A stretch of DNA of 64,000 nucleotides from Maribellus luteus (GTDB lineage Bacteria > Bacteroidota > Bacteroidia > Bacteroidales > Prolixibacteraceae), in contig NZ_QWGR01000010.1 in assembly GCF_003576475.1 (NCBI RefSeq), positions 99,688 through 163,687 of the forward strand, given 5' to 3'. The translations under genes and the position numbers were made by a program. The notes beneath the pieces are model-generated. The model was not told where the DNA came from. It was given only the letters and a program-made list of their open reading frames with translations, and did no database searches. Every line of letters starts with the position of its first letter. Positions within the stretch are counted from its first letter, which is position 1. Of the stretch, positions 1-8,025 are shown one piece after another.

Positions 1-702
1 CTGGCCTTTGGTTATTTTAATTTCGTCGCCCGGAATACCCACACACCGTTTAATATAGTTTTCGCGTTTATCAACCGGCCGCGAAACAATTTCACCAAAA
101 TTCCTTTTGTCGCTCCAAACGCGTGCTCTTCCGTTTTCCCTGATCAGCTGGTAGTAACTTGCATTGGGAATTCCCAAAGCTACCGTGTCGCCTTCGGGGA
201 AGTGGAAAACCACCACATCATCGTTTTTAATTTCGCCAAAACCGGCCAAACGTTTGTACGGACGTTGAATAAGTTCGGAATAGGATTTTCCGCCAACAAC
301 CGGCATCGTGTTGTGAACAAAAGGAAAAGACAGCGGCGTATTGGGAGTTTTTGGCCCGTATGCTGTTTTGCTTACAAACAGGTAATCGCCCACCAGCATC
401 GATTTTTCCATGGATGATGTTGGAATGGTGTAGGCTTCGATAAAAAACATCCGGATGAAAGTAGCCGCAATTACCGCAAAAATAATGGCATCTACCCATT
501 CAACCACTTTGGTTTGTTTGCCGTTGGGCGGATTTTTCTTTTTCCAGAATGCCCAATGTACTTTTTGGGTAACGTAAATATCAAAAATGATGGCAAGCCC
601 GATAAACCATAAATAACTGCCTAGCCAAATTACCCACAATGAATACAGGAGTCCTACGGTAAGGAACTTAAACCATTTGTTGCTTAGTATTGAACGTATC
701 AT
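1..702 (-). CDS. lepB: Signal peptidase I (3' end outside window)
   Basis: Type I signal peptidase that cleaves Sec signal peptides at the outer face of the inner membrane. The 234 codons visible start at the ATG at 702. Hydrophobic segments lie at about residues 10-45 and 70-90. The catalytic serine block IPTSSMEKSMLVGDYLF follows directly, and near the window edge is the lysine block YIKRCVGIPGDE, so both members of the Ser/Lys dyad are present. The two-helix N-terminus and the insert before the lysine block are usual for Bacteroidota LepB. The gene starts 12 bases after the dapB stop and is probably cotranscribed with it. The C-terminus lies beyond position 1. Confidence 0.93.
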   Translation of the reverse strand, partial: MIRSILSNKWFKFLTVGLLYSLWVIWLGSYLWFIGLAIIFDIYVTQKVHWAFWKKKNPPNGKQTKVVEWVDAIIFAVIAATFIRMFFIEAYTIPTSSMEKSMLVGDYLFVSKTAYGPKTPNTPLSFPFVHNTMPVVGGKSYSELIQRPYKRLAGFGEIKNDDVVVFHFPEGDTVALGIPNASYYQLIRENGRARVWSDKRNFGEIVSRPVDKRENYIKRCVGIPGDEIKITKGQ

Positions 703-713
703 CCGATCTTGAA

Positions 714-1430
714 TTATAGATTTAGTAAGTCTTTCATGTTAAGAATGCCTTTGTGGTCGAGGCAATATTCGGCAGCCAGAACGGCACCAAATGCAAATCC
801 TTTGCGGCTTTTGGCACTGTGTGTTATTTCAATGAAATCGATGTCCGACTCATACCTCACTGTATGAATTCCGGGGACTTGCCCTTCGCGTTCCGACTTA
901 ATGTTTAGCTCATTTTTGGCCGGTATAGCATCGTTTACCCAAGTATCTTTTCCGGGGAGAATATTCAGCATATCATCTGCCAGGCTGATGGCGGTTCCAC
1001 TTGGGGCATCCAGTTTCTGAGTGTGGTGCACTTCGGTCATTTCCACATCGTATTCGCTCCGGGGAGCCATTAGTTCAGCCAGTTTTTTGTTGAGTTCGAA
1101 GAACAGGTTAACACCTACCGAAAAGTTACTTCCATAAAAGAAGGTTCCGTTTTTCTCGGTACATTCGCGGTAAACCTGCTCCTTTTTGTCGAGCCATCCG
1201 GTGGTTCCGCTAACTACCGGTATTCCGGCATCGAAGCACAGCGAGTAATTTGCGGTAGCCGAAGCAGGTATGGTAAACTCGATGGCAACATCGCACGCTT
1301 TAAGGTTTTCAACCGTAAGGTCCTGCTGGTTGCTGATGTCTATTTTTAAGCCTATTTCGTGGCCACGTTCCAGGGCAATTTTTTCAATTTCCTGTCCCAT
1401 TTTTCCGTAGCCTATAAGAGCGATCTTCAT
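714..1430 (-). CDS. dapB: 4-hydroxy-tetrahydrodipicolinate reductase
   Basis: NAD(P)H-dependent reductase of the diaminopimelate/lysine pathway, cytoplasmic. The protein is 238 aa from the ATG at 1430. A longer in-frame start exists at 1478, but the Rossmann motif IGYGKMGQEIE sits right after MKIAL, so the shorter start is correct. The catalytic and substrate block EVHHTQKLDAPSGTA is intact. It is the first gene of a likely two-gene operon with lepB. Length is slightly below the usual 240-270 aa, as in other Bacteroidota DapB. Confidence 0.95.
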   Translation of the reverse strand: MKIALIGYGKMGQEIEKIALERGHEIGLKIDISNQQDLTVENLKACDVAIEFTIPASATANYSLCFDAGIPVVSGTTGWLDKKEQVYRECTEKNGTFFYGSNFSVGVNLFFELNKKLAELMAPRSEYDVEMTEVHHTQKLDAPSGTAISLADDMLNILPGKDTWVNDAIPAKNELNIKSEREGQVPGIHTVRYESDIDFIEITHSAKSRKGFAFGAVLAAEYCLDHKGILNMKDLLNL

Positions 1431-1631
1431 TTTTATTCTGATTTGAGAAGGTGAGCATAAAGCGATGTATAAAAACAACTGTCAGAACTTTTTACTCACA
1501 AGCGTTTTAATATTTTCAGTTTATATCGTCGACAGAACCATATTAAAACCGGTACCAGGCATTATTGTTTTACCACAAAATCTTTATTTCTTACCACCGC
1601 ATCTAAAAGTATGGCCGTCTGAATCAAGGCA

Positions 1632-1639
1632 CAAAGATA
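1632..1639 (-). promoter_or_regulatory. Candidate -7 element for dapB-lepB
   Basis: On the minus strand the sequence reads TATCTTTG, an exact match to the Bacteroidota TAnnTTTG box. It lies about 200 bases upstream of the dapB start. No well-spaced TTTG -33 box is visible. The rest of the 1431-1791 gap between the divergent dapB and HAD genes shows no supportable gene. Confidence 0.35.
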
Positions 1640-1791
1640 TAATATTACTCAAATCTACCCAGTAAGCGCCCAAACTTAAAATTATTTCGACCAACGCGTG
1701 AAAGCACCGGATAAATGAAGCTCCACAAATGAGAAAGATGTTTTCGCGGCTCATCTTATTTTGGCTACTTTTACACCTCAATTTTGAAAGC

Positions 1792-2625
1792 ATGAGAAAC
1801 ATTAAATTGGTGGCAACAGATCTCGACGGGACATTTCTCCGAAACGACCGGACAATTAGTGAACCGAACCTGGAGGCACTGAGAAAACTGGGTGAACGTA
1901 ACATTATCAGGGTAGCGGCTACCGGACGTAATTTAAATAAGGTAAAAGAAGTTTTAAACGATGAAGTGCCTTTCGACTATGTTGTTTTTTCGTCGGGGGC
2001 TGGCATTTACCAATGGAATAAAAAGGAACATCTTTTTGCACAGAACCTGAGTAAAACTTCTTCGGAAAAGCTGCTGCATGCATTTATCAGCCGGGGGCTG
2101 AATTTTCATGCTTTTTACCCGGTGCCTGAAAATCACAATCATTATTTCTTCAGAGGCACCGAACCTTGCGAAGAGTTTGAACGCTATTTCAACTTTAACC
2201 GGTTTTATGCCAGCGAACTTGATCCGGCTCAGCTTCCGCAAACCGAGCTTTGCCAATTTTTGGTCATTATTAAGGAGAATGAAGACGATTTTGAAAAGCT
2301 AAAAGCCGAGATAGAGAGCCTGTGCCCCGAAATTAGGGTCATTCGTTCGTCGTCGCCCATTACGCCCGGATACATTTGGATCGAAGTATTTCATCATTCG
2401 GTTTCAAAAGGGAATGGTGTACATGAAGTTTGTAAACTTACCGGTGTTGGCGCCGATGAAACCATGGGGATTGGAAACGACTACAACGACTTTGATCTGC
2501 TCGATTTCACGCGGCATTCCTTTCTTACCGATAATTCACCCAAGGCGATTCAGCACAAATATCCGCTGGTGCCCAGCAACGAAAATGACGCTTTTGCTGT
2601 TTCTGTTCAGCGTTTACTCGAATAA
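1792..2625 (+). CDS. Cof-type HAD-superfamily phosphatase
   Basis: Cytoplasmic haloacid-dehalogenase phosphatase of the Cof/YbiV type (class IIB), probably acting on sugar phosphates or similar metabolites. The protein is 277 aa from the ATG at 1792. Motif I DLDGTFLRND begins near residue 9. The C-terminal metal motif GIGNDYNDFDLL and the lysine in HHSVSKGNGV are present, so all four HAD motifs appear functional. An upstream in-frame ATG at 1729 would add a hydrophobic stretch not found in this family, so it was rejected. The substrate cannot be told from sequence. Confidence 0.9.
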   Translation: MRNIKLVATDLDGTFLRNDRTISEPNLEALRKLGERNIIRVAATGRNLNKVKEVLNDEVPFDYVVFSSGAGIYQWNKKEHLFAQNLSKTSSEKLLHAFISRGLNFHAFYPVPENHNHYFFRGTEPCEEFERYFNFNRFYASELDPAQLPQTELCQFLVIIKENEDDFEKLKAEIESLCPEIRVIRSSSPITPGYIWIEVFHHSVSKGNGVHEVCKLTGVGADETMGIGNDYNDFDLLDFTRHSFLTDNSPKAIQHKYPLVPSNENDAFAVSVQRLLE

Positions 2626-2684
2626 AAAATTGTAATTTCTCCCCCCAATTGAATACACATAAACAAATTTCAAAAAAATTAAAA

Positions 2685-5486
2685 ATGAAGTTATTCTGGA
2701 TTACATTCTTGGTTCTGGGTACGTTGTTCGCTACTGCTCAGACCAATGTTGATTTAAAAAGTTCACTGCCTGAAGATCCTGCAGTAAGCAAAGGAATGCT
2801 CGAAAATGGCTTGACTTATTACGTGCGTGCCAACAGCGAGCCGGAAAACAGGGCCGAGCTAATGCTGGTTTTAAAGGCCGGCTCGGTTGACGAAGACGAC
2901 GACCAGCAAGGGTTGGCGCATTTTGGTGAACACATGGCTTTTAACGGAACAAAAAACTTCCCCAAGCACGAATTGATTAACTACTTCGAATCGATCGGGA
3001 TGGAATTTGGACCCGAAATCAATGCTTACACCAGTTTCGATGAAACGGTTTACATGTTGAAAGTTCCGCTCGATCAGCCGGAATACATGGAAAAAGGATT
3101 GCAGGTACTGTACGACTGGGCTTGCCAGATCGATGATTCGGACGAAGAAGTCAATGCTGAAAGAGGCATCATTCTGGAAGAAGAGAGAATGGGCCGCGGA
3201 GCCAACGACCGCATGATGAAAAAATGGTTGCCTGTGTTTTTGCACGATTCAAAATATGCCGTGCGTTTGCCGATCGGGAAAGTGGATATTATTGAAAATT
3301 GTGCACCTGAAACACTGCGTCGTTACCGGAACGACTGGTACCGCCCCGATTTGCAGGCGGTGATTGTGGTAGGCGATTTCGACCAAAATGAGATGGTGGA
3401 GAAAGTAAAAGAAAAATTTTCGGCCATTCCGGCTCGCAGCAACCCAAGAGAAAAGAAATATTTCGAGATTCCGGGCCATGCTGAAACACTGGTAAGCATT
3501 AACACCGACAAAGAAGCACAATACCCGGTTGCCTTTGTTTATTACAAACACGACCTGAAAAAATCAAAAACTCTTGGCGATTACCGTCATTCGATCTTGG
3601 AAAAACTGTATACAGCCATGATCAACAGCCGTTTGGCAGAGAAGACCCAGCAAGCTGATCCTCCTTTCCTGATGGGACAGTCGGCTTACGGTCATCAGTT
3701 TGGCCCTTTGAGTACCTATGTTTCGATTGCGGTTACGCAGGGCGACAAAATGGAAACCGGCTTAAAAGAGGTGTTACTTGAAAACGAGCGGGTGAAGAAA
3801 TTCGGTTTTACCGAAACGGAACTCGAACGTCAGAAAAGCTCACTTCTTAACAATATGGAGAAAGCGTATAACGAACGCAATAACACCAAGTCGGTTAGTT
3901 ATGCCAACGAATACAAGCGCAATTTCCTGATGACTGAAGAGTCTTTCCCCGGAATGGAAAACGAATATGCTTATTTCAAGGAATTCATGCCGGGGATTAG
4001 CGTGGACGAAGTAAACGCTCTGGCCAAAGAATGGATCACCAAAGAAAACCGGGTGGTGGTGATTACTGCTCCTGAAAATGAAAAAACCAAGGTTCCAACC
4101 GAGGAAGAGATAAGAGCTTTGCTGGACGAGGTGGAAAACACCGAGGTGGAAGCTTATGTGGATGCTGTTTCGGATGTGCCGCTAATTGCCGACGAACCTT
4201 TTGGAAGCAAGGTGAACGAAGAGCGTTCGATCGAGAAGGTGGACGCCGTGGAATGGAAACTGGCAAACGGGGCAACCGTGGTGGTGAAGAAAACAAATTT
4301 CAAAGAAGATGAAGTGCTGTTTAACGCCTGGAGCCTGGGCGGAACGTCGGTTTACCCGAAAGAAAACGATGTGTCGGCCAACCTTACTACCGATGTTATG
4401 TCAGAAAGTGGGATCGCCCGTTTTGATGAGATTACCCTGAATAAAATGCTTTCAGACAAAGTGTTTGGTCTGAACCCGTATATCAGCGACTTGCGCGAAG
4501 GTTTCAACGGAAGTTCTTCTGTAAAAGATGTGGAAACCCTGCTGCAGATGCTCTACCTCTATTTCACCGAGCCCCGTTTTGATGAAGTAAGCTACCAGTC
4601 GCTCATGAAACAATACGCCACGGTGCTGGAAAATAAATCGGCTTCACCCGAGGCCAACTTCAGAGACACCTTAAACGTCGTATTGTCGAACTACAACGAG
4701 CGCTCAAAGCCAATGTCGGTTGAACGTCTGGCTGAAGCATCTTTCCCCGAAATGAAAAAGATCGGGAAAGACCGTTTCAAAGACGCTGCTGATTTCAAAT
4801 TCTTCTTTGTCGGAAACATCGATTTGGCAACTTTCAAACCGCTGGTGGAAAAATACATTGGAGGAATTCCTACATTGAACAGAAACGAAAAATGGGTGGA
4901 CCTCGGCATACGAAAACCGGAAGGTGTTGTTGAAAAAGTTGTACACAAAGGCCAGGAAGAAAAAGGCATTCAATACATCGTATTTCACGGGGCTTTTGAT
5001 TACAGCGGAGCCAACCAGGTGCAGCTTGATGCAGTGGGAAAAATCCTGAGCACACGTTTGCTGGAAGTGATTCGCGAAGACAAGGGCGGTGTTTATTCCA
5101 TCGGTGCTTACCCGTCATCTTCCAGGTTCCCGCAGCCGGAATATACCGTTGCCATTTCGTACGGAACATCGCCGGATAAACTGGATGAGCTGAAAAAAGC
5201 AGTATTCGATATTATCAAGGAATACGCAGAAAACGGTCCGACAGAAGATGAGTTGAGCAAGGCAAAGGAAAAAATGCACCGCGAACGCGAAATCCAGGTG
5301 CGCGAAAACCGCTTCTGGCTCAACAATCTGAGCAACACCTATTATATCAAAGAGGGTGATTTCTCTGAATTCGGAACTTTCGGACAGCTTGTAGATAAGC
5401 TGACAGTTGAGTCGACCCAAAAGGCTTTCAACGATTACTTTAATTTCAAGAACTACGTAAGCGTAGCGCTTGAACCTGCCGAATAA
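2685..5486 (+). CDS. Secreted M16 family zinc peptidase (PqqL-like)
   Basis: Large insulinase/pitrilysin-like metallopeptidase of 933 aa, probably periplasmic or outer-membrane associated. A signal peptide MKLFWITFLVLGTLFATAQ starts at 2685; an upstream TTG at 2649 is in frame but would precede the signal peptide. The inverted zinc motif HFGEH is at residues 79-83 (H79, E82, H83), with the third glutamate in the ERGIILEEERM segment about 75 residues later. Two M16 homology units follow, the second lacking HxxEH, as expected of full-length double-unit M16B proteins. It is monocistronic, closed by a strong hairpin terminator. The peptide substrate is unknown. Confidence 0.92.
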   Translation: MKLFWITFLVLGTLFATAQTNVDLKSSLPEDPAVSKGMLENGLTYYVRANSEPENRAELMLVLKAGSVDEDDDQQGLAHFGEHMAFNGTKNFPKHELINYFESIGMEFGPEINAYTSFDETVYMLKVPLDQPEYMEKGLQVLYDWACQIDDSDEEVNAERGIILEEERMGRGANDRMMKKWLPVFLHDSKYAVRLPIGKVDIIENCAPETLRRYRNDWYRPDLQAVIVVGDFDQNEMVEKVKEKFSAIPARSNPREKKYFEIPGHAETLVSINTDKEAQYPVAFVYYKHDLKKSKTLGDYRHSILEKLYTAMINSRLAEKTQQADPPFLMGQSAYGHQFGPLSTYVSIAVTQGDKMETGLKEVLLENERVKKFGFTETELERQKSSLLNNMEKAYNERNNTKSVSYANEYKRNFLMTEESFPGMENEYAYFKEFMPGISVDEVNALAKEWITKENRVVVITAPENEKTKVPTEEEIRALLDEVENTEVEAYVDAVSDVPLIADEPFGSKVNEERSIEKVDAVEWKLANGATVVVKKTNFKEDEVLFNAWSLGGTSVYPKENDVSANLTTDVMSESGIARFDEITLNKMLSDKVFGLNPYISDLREGFNGSSSVKDVETLLQMLYLYFTEPRFDEVSYQSLMKQYATVLENKSASPEANFRDTLNVVLSNYNERSKPMSVERLAEASFPEMKKIGKDRFKDAADFKFFFVGNIDLATFKPLVEKYIGGIPTLNRNEKWVDLGIRKPEGVVEKVVHKGQEEKGIQYIVFHGAFDYSGANQVQLDAVGKILSTRLLEVIREDKGGVYSIGAYPSSSRFPQPEYTVAISYGTSPDKLDELKKAVFDIIKEYAENGPTEDELSKAKEKMHREREIQVRENRFWLNNLSNTYYIKEGDFSEFGTFGQLVDKLTVESTQKAFNDYFNFKNYVSVALEPAE

Positions 5487-5505
5487 GAATCTTATAATTG
5501 ATATC

Positions 5506-5539
5506 AAAGCCGGAGTTCTTTTGGGACTCCGGCTTTTTT
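5506..5539 (+). terminator. Rho-independent terminator of the M16 peptidase gene
   Basis: Perfect 11-bp stem AAAGCCGGAGT / ACTCCGGCTTT with a short loop, followed by a T run, 20 bases after the stop codon. Confidence 0.9.
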
Positions 5540-5595
5540 GTGCATCAAAAGTTATAATTTAGGTGCTCCAAATTCAGCGTCTGAAAAATAACAGA

Positions 5596-6477
5596 ATGAA
5601 AGTTTGCGGATTTACATTTATACGAAACGCCGGGAAGTTCGATTTTCCGATTGTGGAAGCGATAACTTCGGTTTTGCCCATCTGTGATCATGTGGTGGTG
5701 GCAGTTGGAAAATCGGAAGATGACACCCGAAGCATGATTGAAAAAATTGCTCCCGGCAAGATCTCGATTGTGGACACGGAGTGGGATGAGCAGCTAAAGG
5801 AAGGTGGCCGTGTGTACGCCTCGGAAACCAACAAGGCGTTTGATGCCATTCCCGCGGAGTACGACTGGTGTTTGTACATCCAGGGCGATGAGGCGCTGCA
5901 CGAAAAGTCACTGCCGGTGGTAAAAGCGGCCATGCAGAAGCACCTCGAAACCAAAGAAGTGGAAGGCTTGCTTTTTGATTACCGGCATTTTTATGGTTCG
6001 TATGATTATGTGGGCGATTGCAGGCATTGGTACCGGAAAGAAATTCGTGTGATCCGCAACAACAAAAGTATTCGCTCATACAAAGACGCACAGGGTTTCC
6101 GTAAAGACGGGCAGAAACTAAAGGTGGTACCTGTTAAGGCCGAGGTTTATCATTACGGCTGGGTGCGGCATCCGCGGTTTATGAAGCAAAAAGTAGAGGC
6201 GGTAAAAGCGTTTTACGATGGTATTTCGGAAGAAGAAGCCCTGAAAAAAGCAACCGATCAGGAATTTAATTACGCCGAAGAATTTGATGCGCTGGCCCGT
6301 TTCGACGGAACTCATCCCGCAGTGATGAGCGAGCGGATTGCCCGTTTGAACTGGGATTTTCACCCCGATCTCAGCAAAATCAACATGAAACTAAAATACC
6401 GTTTGTTGTATTGGATTGAGAAACGGACTGGAGCGAGGCTTTTCGAGTACCGGAATTACCGGATTCTGAAGAGATGA
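5596..6477 (+). CDS. Glycosyltransferase family 2-like protein
   Basis: A 293-aa cytosolic, GT-A-fold glycosyltransferase. It opens with MKVCGFTFIRNAGKFDFP, the usual start of the family-2 subgroup whose members read GFTFIRN. A nucleotide-sugar/metal site of the form YIQGDEAL lies near residue 96. An in-frame GTG at 5563 would add 11 non-conserved residues, so the ATG at 5596 is preferred. It faces the nucleotidyltransferase gene across a repeat-rich intergenic spacer. Donor and acceptor are not predictable; a role in cell-surface glycan synthesis is inference. Confidence 0.82.
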   Translation: MKVCGFTFIRNAGKFDFPIVEAITSVLPICDHVVVAVGKSEDDTRSMIEKIAPGKISIVDTEWDEQLKEGGRVYASETNKAFDAIPAEYDWCLYIQGDEALHEKSLPVVKAAMQKHLETKEVEGLLFDYRHFYGSYDYVGDCRHWYRKEIRVIRNNKSIRSYKDAQGFRKDGQKLKVVPVKAEVYHYGWVRHPRFMKQKVEAVKAFYDGISEEEALKKATDQEFNYAEEFDALARFDGTHPAVMSERIARLNWDFHPDLSKINMKLKYRLLYWIEKRTGARLFEYRNYRILKR

Positions 6478-6480
6478 GAA

Positions 6481-6680
6481 ATGCGTAAATGCTTGAATGC
6501 GAAAATAAGCTAAGTGCTTCGAGTAACGAGTCACAAGCTGCTGGTAATTGATCATTGGATAGTGAAATTCGATCCATCCTTCTCTGAAAACTGAAAACTG
6601 CGACTGAACACTGTGTACTCAATCCATCAATCCTTCTGTCCCTGAATACTGCGACTGAATACTGATCACTGACCACTAAA
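6481..6680. repeat. Low-complexity intergenic repeat, copy 1
   Basis: Spacer between convergent genes made of AATGC-type units, then GCGAAAATAAGCTA and ACAAGCTGC, then repeated CTGAAAACTG, GACTGAA and ACTG units. The same order of motifs recurs at 17773-17985. The stop codon of the nucleotidyltransferase gene (6666-6668) lies inside the last CTGA units. Confidence 0.6.
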
Positions 6681-7391
6681 TAACTTCCTGGCAGCAGCCA
6701 GGTCATCCGGTTTGCCCACATCCATCCAAAGTTCAGAAGTGTCTAAAAATCCTTTGATCTTTTGTGTTTTGGCCAGTTCGAGGTAAACTTCGATAATCGA
6801 AAAACGGTCCTGGGGAGGCATGTAATTCAGTATTTCGGGCTGAACGATGTGGATGCCGCTAAAGGCCAGTTCTTTTGCCTGGTCAAAAACTTCGGGCCGC
6901 GAGATTTTGGTTTCACCGCTTCGTTTGTTGATCCAGCCTGCCAGTTGCATGTCGGCATCAAACTTAAAGTAGCGTTGTGATTTCCGCTCGCTAACCACCA
7001 GTGTGGCCAGGTTATCCGAAGCAAGGTGTACTGATTCCAGCTGTTGCAGACCGAGGCTGCTGATGATATCGACGTTGTAAATCAGGATGGGGACTTTCCC
7101 CGAGAACAAAGGACCCGCTTTTTTTAGTCCGCCTCCGGTTTCCAGCAACTGGTCCGATTCATCGGAAATCAAAACGGGTACTTCCCATTTCTGTCTTTCA
7201 ATAAAATCGATTACCTGCCGGGCAAAATGATGCACGTTTACAACTATTTTTGATACTCCGGCAGCCGAAAGTTTTTCAATGGCTCTTTGCAGCAAGGGTT
7301 TTCCGCCCACATCCACCAACGCTTTGGGTGTGTCGGCCGTTTCACCCAAAAGCCGGGTGCCTAGTCCTGCCGCAAAAATCATTGCTTCCAT
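6666..7391 (-). CDS. NDP-sugar nucleotidyltransferase
   Basis: A 241-aa protein of the GlmU/RmlA/HddC/MurU nucleotidyltransferase fold, which joins NTP and a sugar 1-phosphate to make an NDP-sugar in the cytoplasm. The N-terminal signature FAAGLGTRL and the lysine in TPKALVDVGGKP are intact, and a metal-binding aspartate occurs in ILIYNVDIIS. Length and motifs resemble MurNAc-1-phosphate uridylyltransferases (MurU), but the partner kinase AmgK is not next to it, so the substrate is left open. It lies 11 bases downstream of the DUF4293 gene and may be cotranscribed with it. Confidence 0.87.
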   Translation of the reverse strand: MEAMIFAAGLGTRLLGETADTPKALVDVGGKPLLQRAIEKLSAAGVSKIVVNVHHFARQVIDFIERQKWEVPVLISDESDQLLETGGGLKKAGPLFSGKVPILIYNVDIISSLGLQQLESVHLASDNLATLVVSERKSQRYFKFDADMQLAGWINKRSGETKISRPEVFDQAKELAFSGIHIVQPEILNYMPPQDRFSIIEVYLELAKTQKIKGFLDTSELWMDVGKPDDLAAARKLFSGQ

Positions 7392-7402
7392 TGGTCGCGA
7401 AT

Positions 7403-7846
7403 TTAGCGCAAGCGGTTGAGGCTTCTGATCAGCGCTTCGTCTTTACCAATGGCACGAATGGCCAGCCAGTCGAGAATAACCGCCACTACCGGGAATGCCA
7501 CCGGAATTTTAAAAGCCACCTGGGCACCGTCGAAACCTGCATACGCAAAGTAAAAGAACATGCCAAAAAGACCCAGCAGCAGAATGATGGTGAAAACCAG
7601 CAACCTGATCTGGCTGACTCTTTTCTTGTACATAAACAGGATCACTACATGCAACAAAGTAATAAGACCGATAAAGATCAGGATAGGCAAGCCGTTGAAT
7701 ACACTTTCCTGCCCGTTCATAATTCCTTTGGCGTAGAATTCCAGCAATTCGCCGTTCACCGAAAGGTCGGCCAGTTTTAAACCAAAAAGTGTTACAATCA
7801 GCACTTCTGCAATCAGGATATATACCGTTTGAATTCGTTGGATCAT
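7403..7846 (-). CDS. DUF4293 family four-helix membrane protein
   Basis: A 147-aa inner-membrane protein with four predicted transmembrane helices at about residues 8-27, 49-72, 81-104 and 112-133. The start MIQRIQTVYILIAEVL is the hallmark of DUF4293, a family found almost only in Bacteroidota and of unknown function. A good promoter lies just upstream. The nucleotidyltransferase gene follows at 11 bases. Confidence 0.85.
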   Translation of the reverse strand: MIQRIQTVYILIAEVLIVTLFGLKLADLSVNGELLEFYAKGIMNGQESVFNGLPILIFIGLITLLHVVILFMYKKRVSQIRLLVFTIILLLGLFGMFFYFAYAGFDGAQVAFKIPVAFPVVAVILDWLAIRAIGKDEALIRSLNRLR

Positions 7847-7862
7847 CGTTGTTATTTTTCAG

Positions 7863-7892
7863 CAAAAATAGCCAATCAAAAGGTTTCTCAAA
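7863..7892 (-). promoter_or_regulatory. Bacteroidota-type promoter for DUF4293 operon
   Basis: On the minus strand TTTG (7892-7889) is followed, 22 bases start to start, by TATTTTTG (7870-7863), an exact TAnnTTTG box. The implied transcript start is about 10 bases before the DUF4293 ATG, giving a very short leader. Confidence 0.5.
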
Positions 7893-8025
7893 ATCAAAAT
7901 GAAGCGGATTAGTAAAAAACCGAATAAACACTAACTTTAGCAATAAAAAGTATGCGCAGGGCTAAACAATAAAATTTATGCTTTGTTTCTGTGAATATTA
8001 ATCAAAAGTTAAGATAAAATCAACA

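Noticed and set aside
1465..1665. 66-codon frame between dapB and the HAD gene
   Set aside because: Overlaps the likely promoter region of dapB and has no recognisable features.
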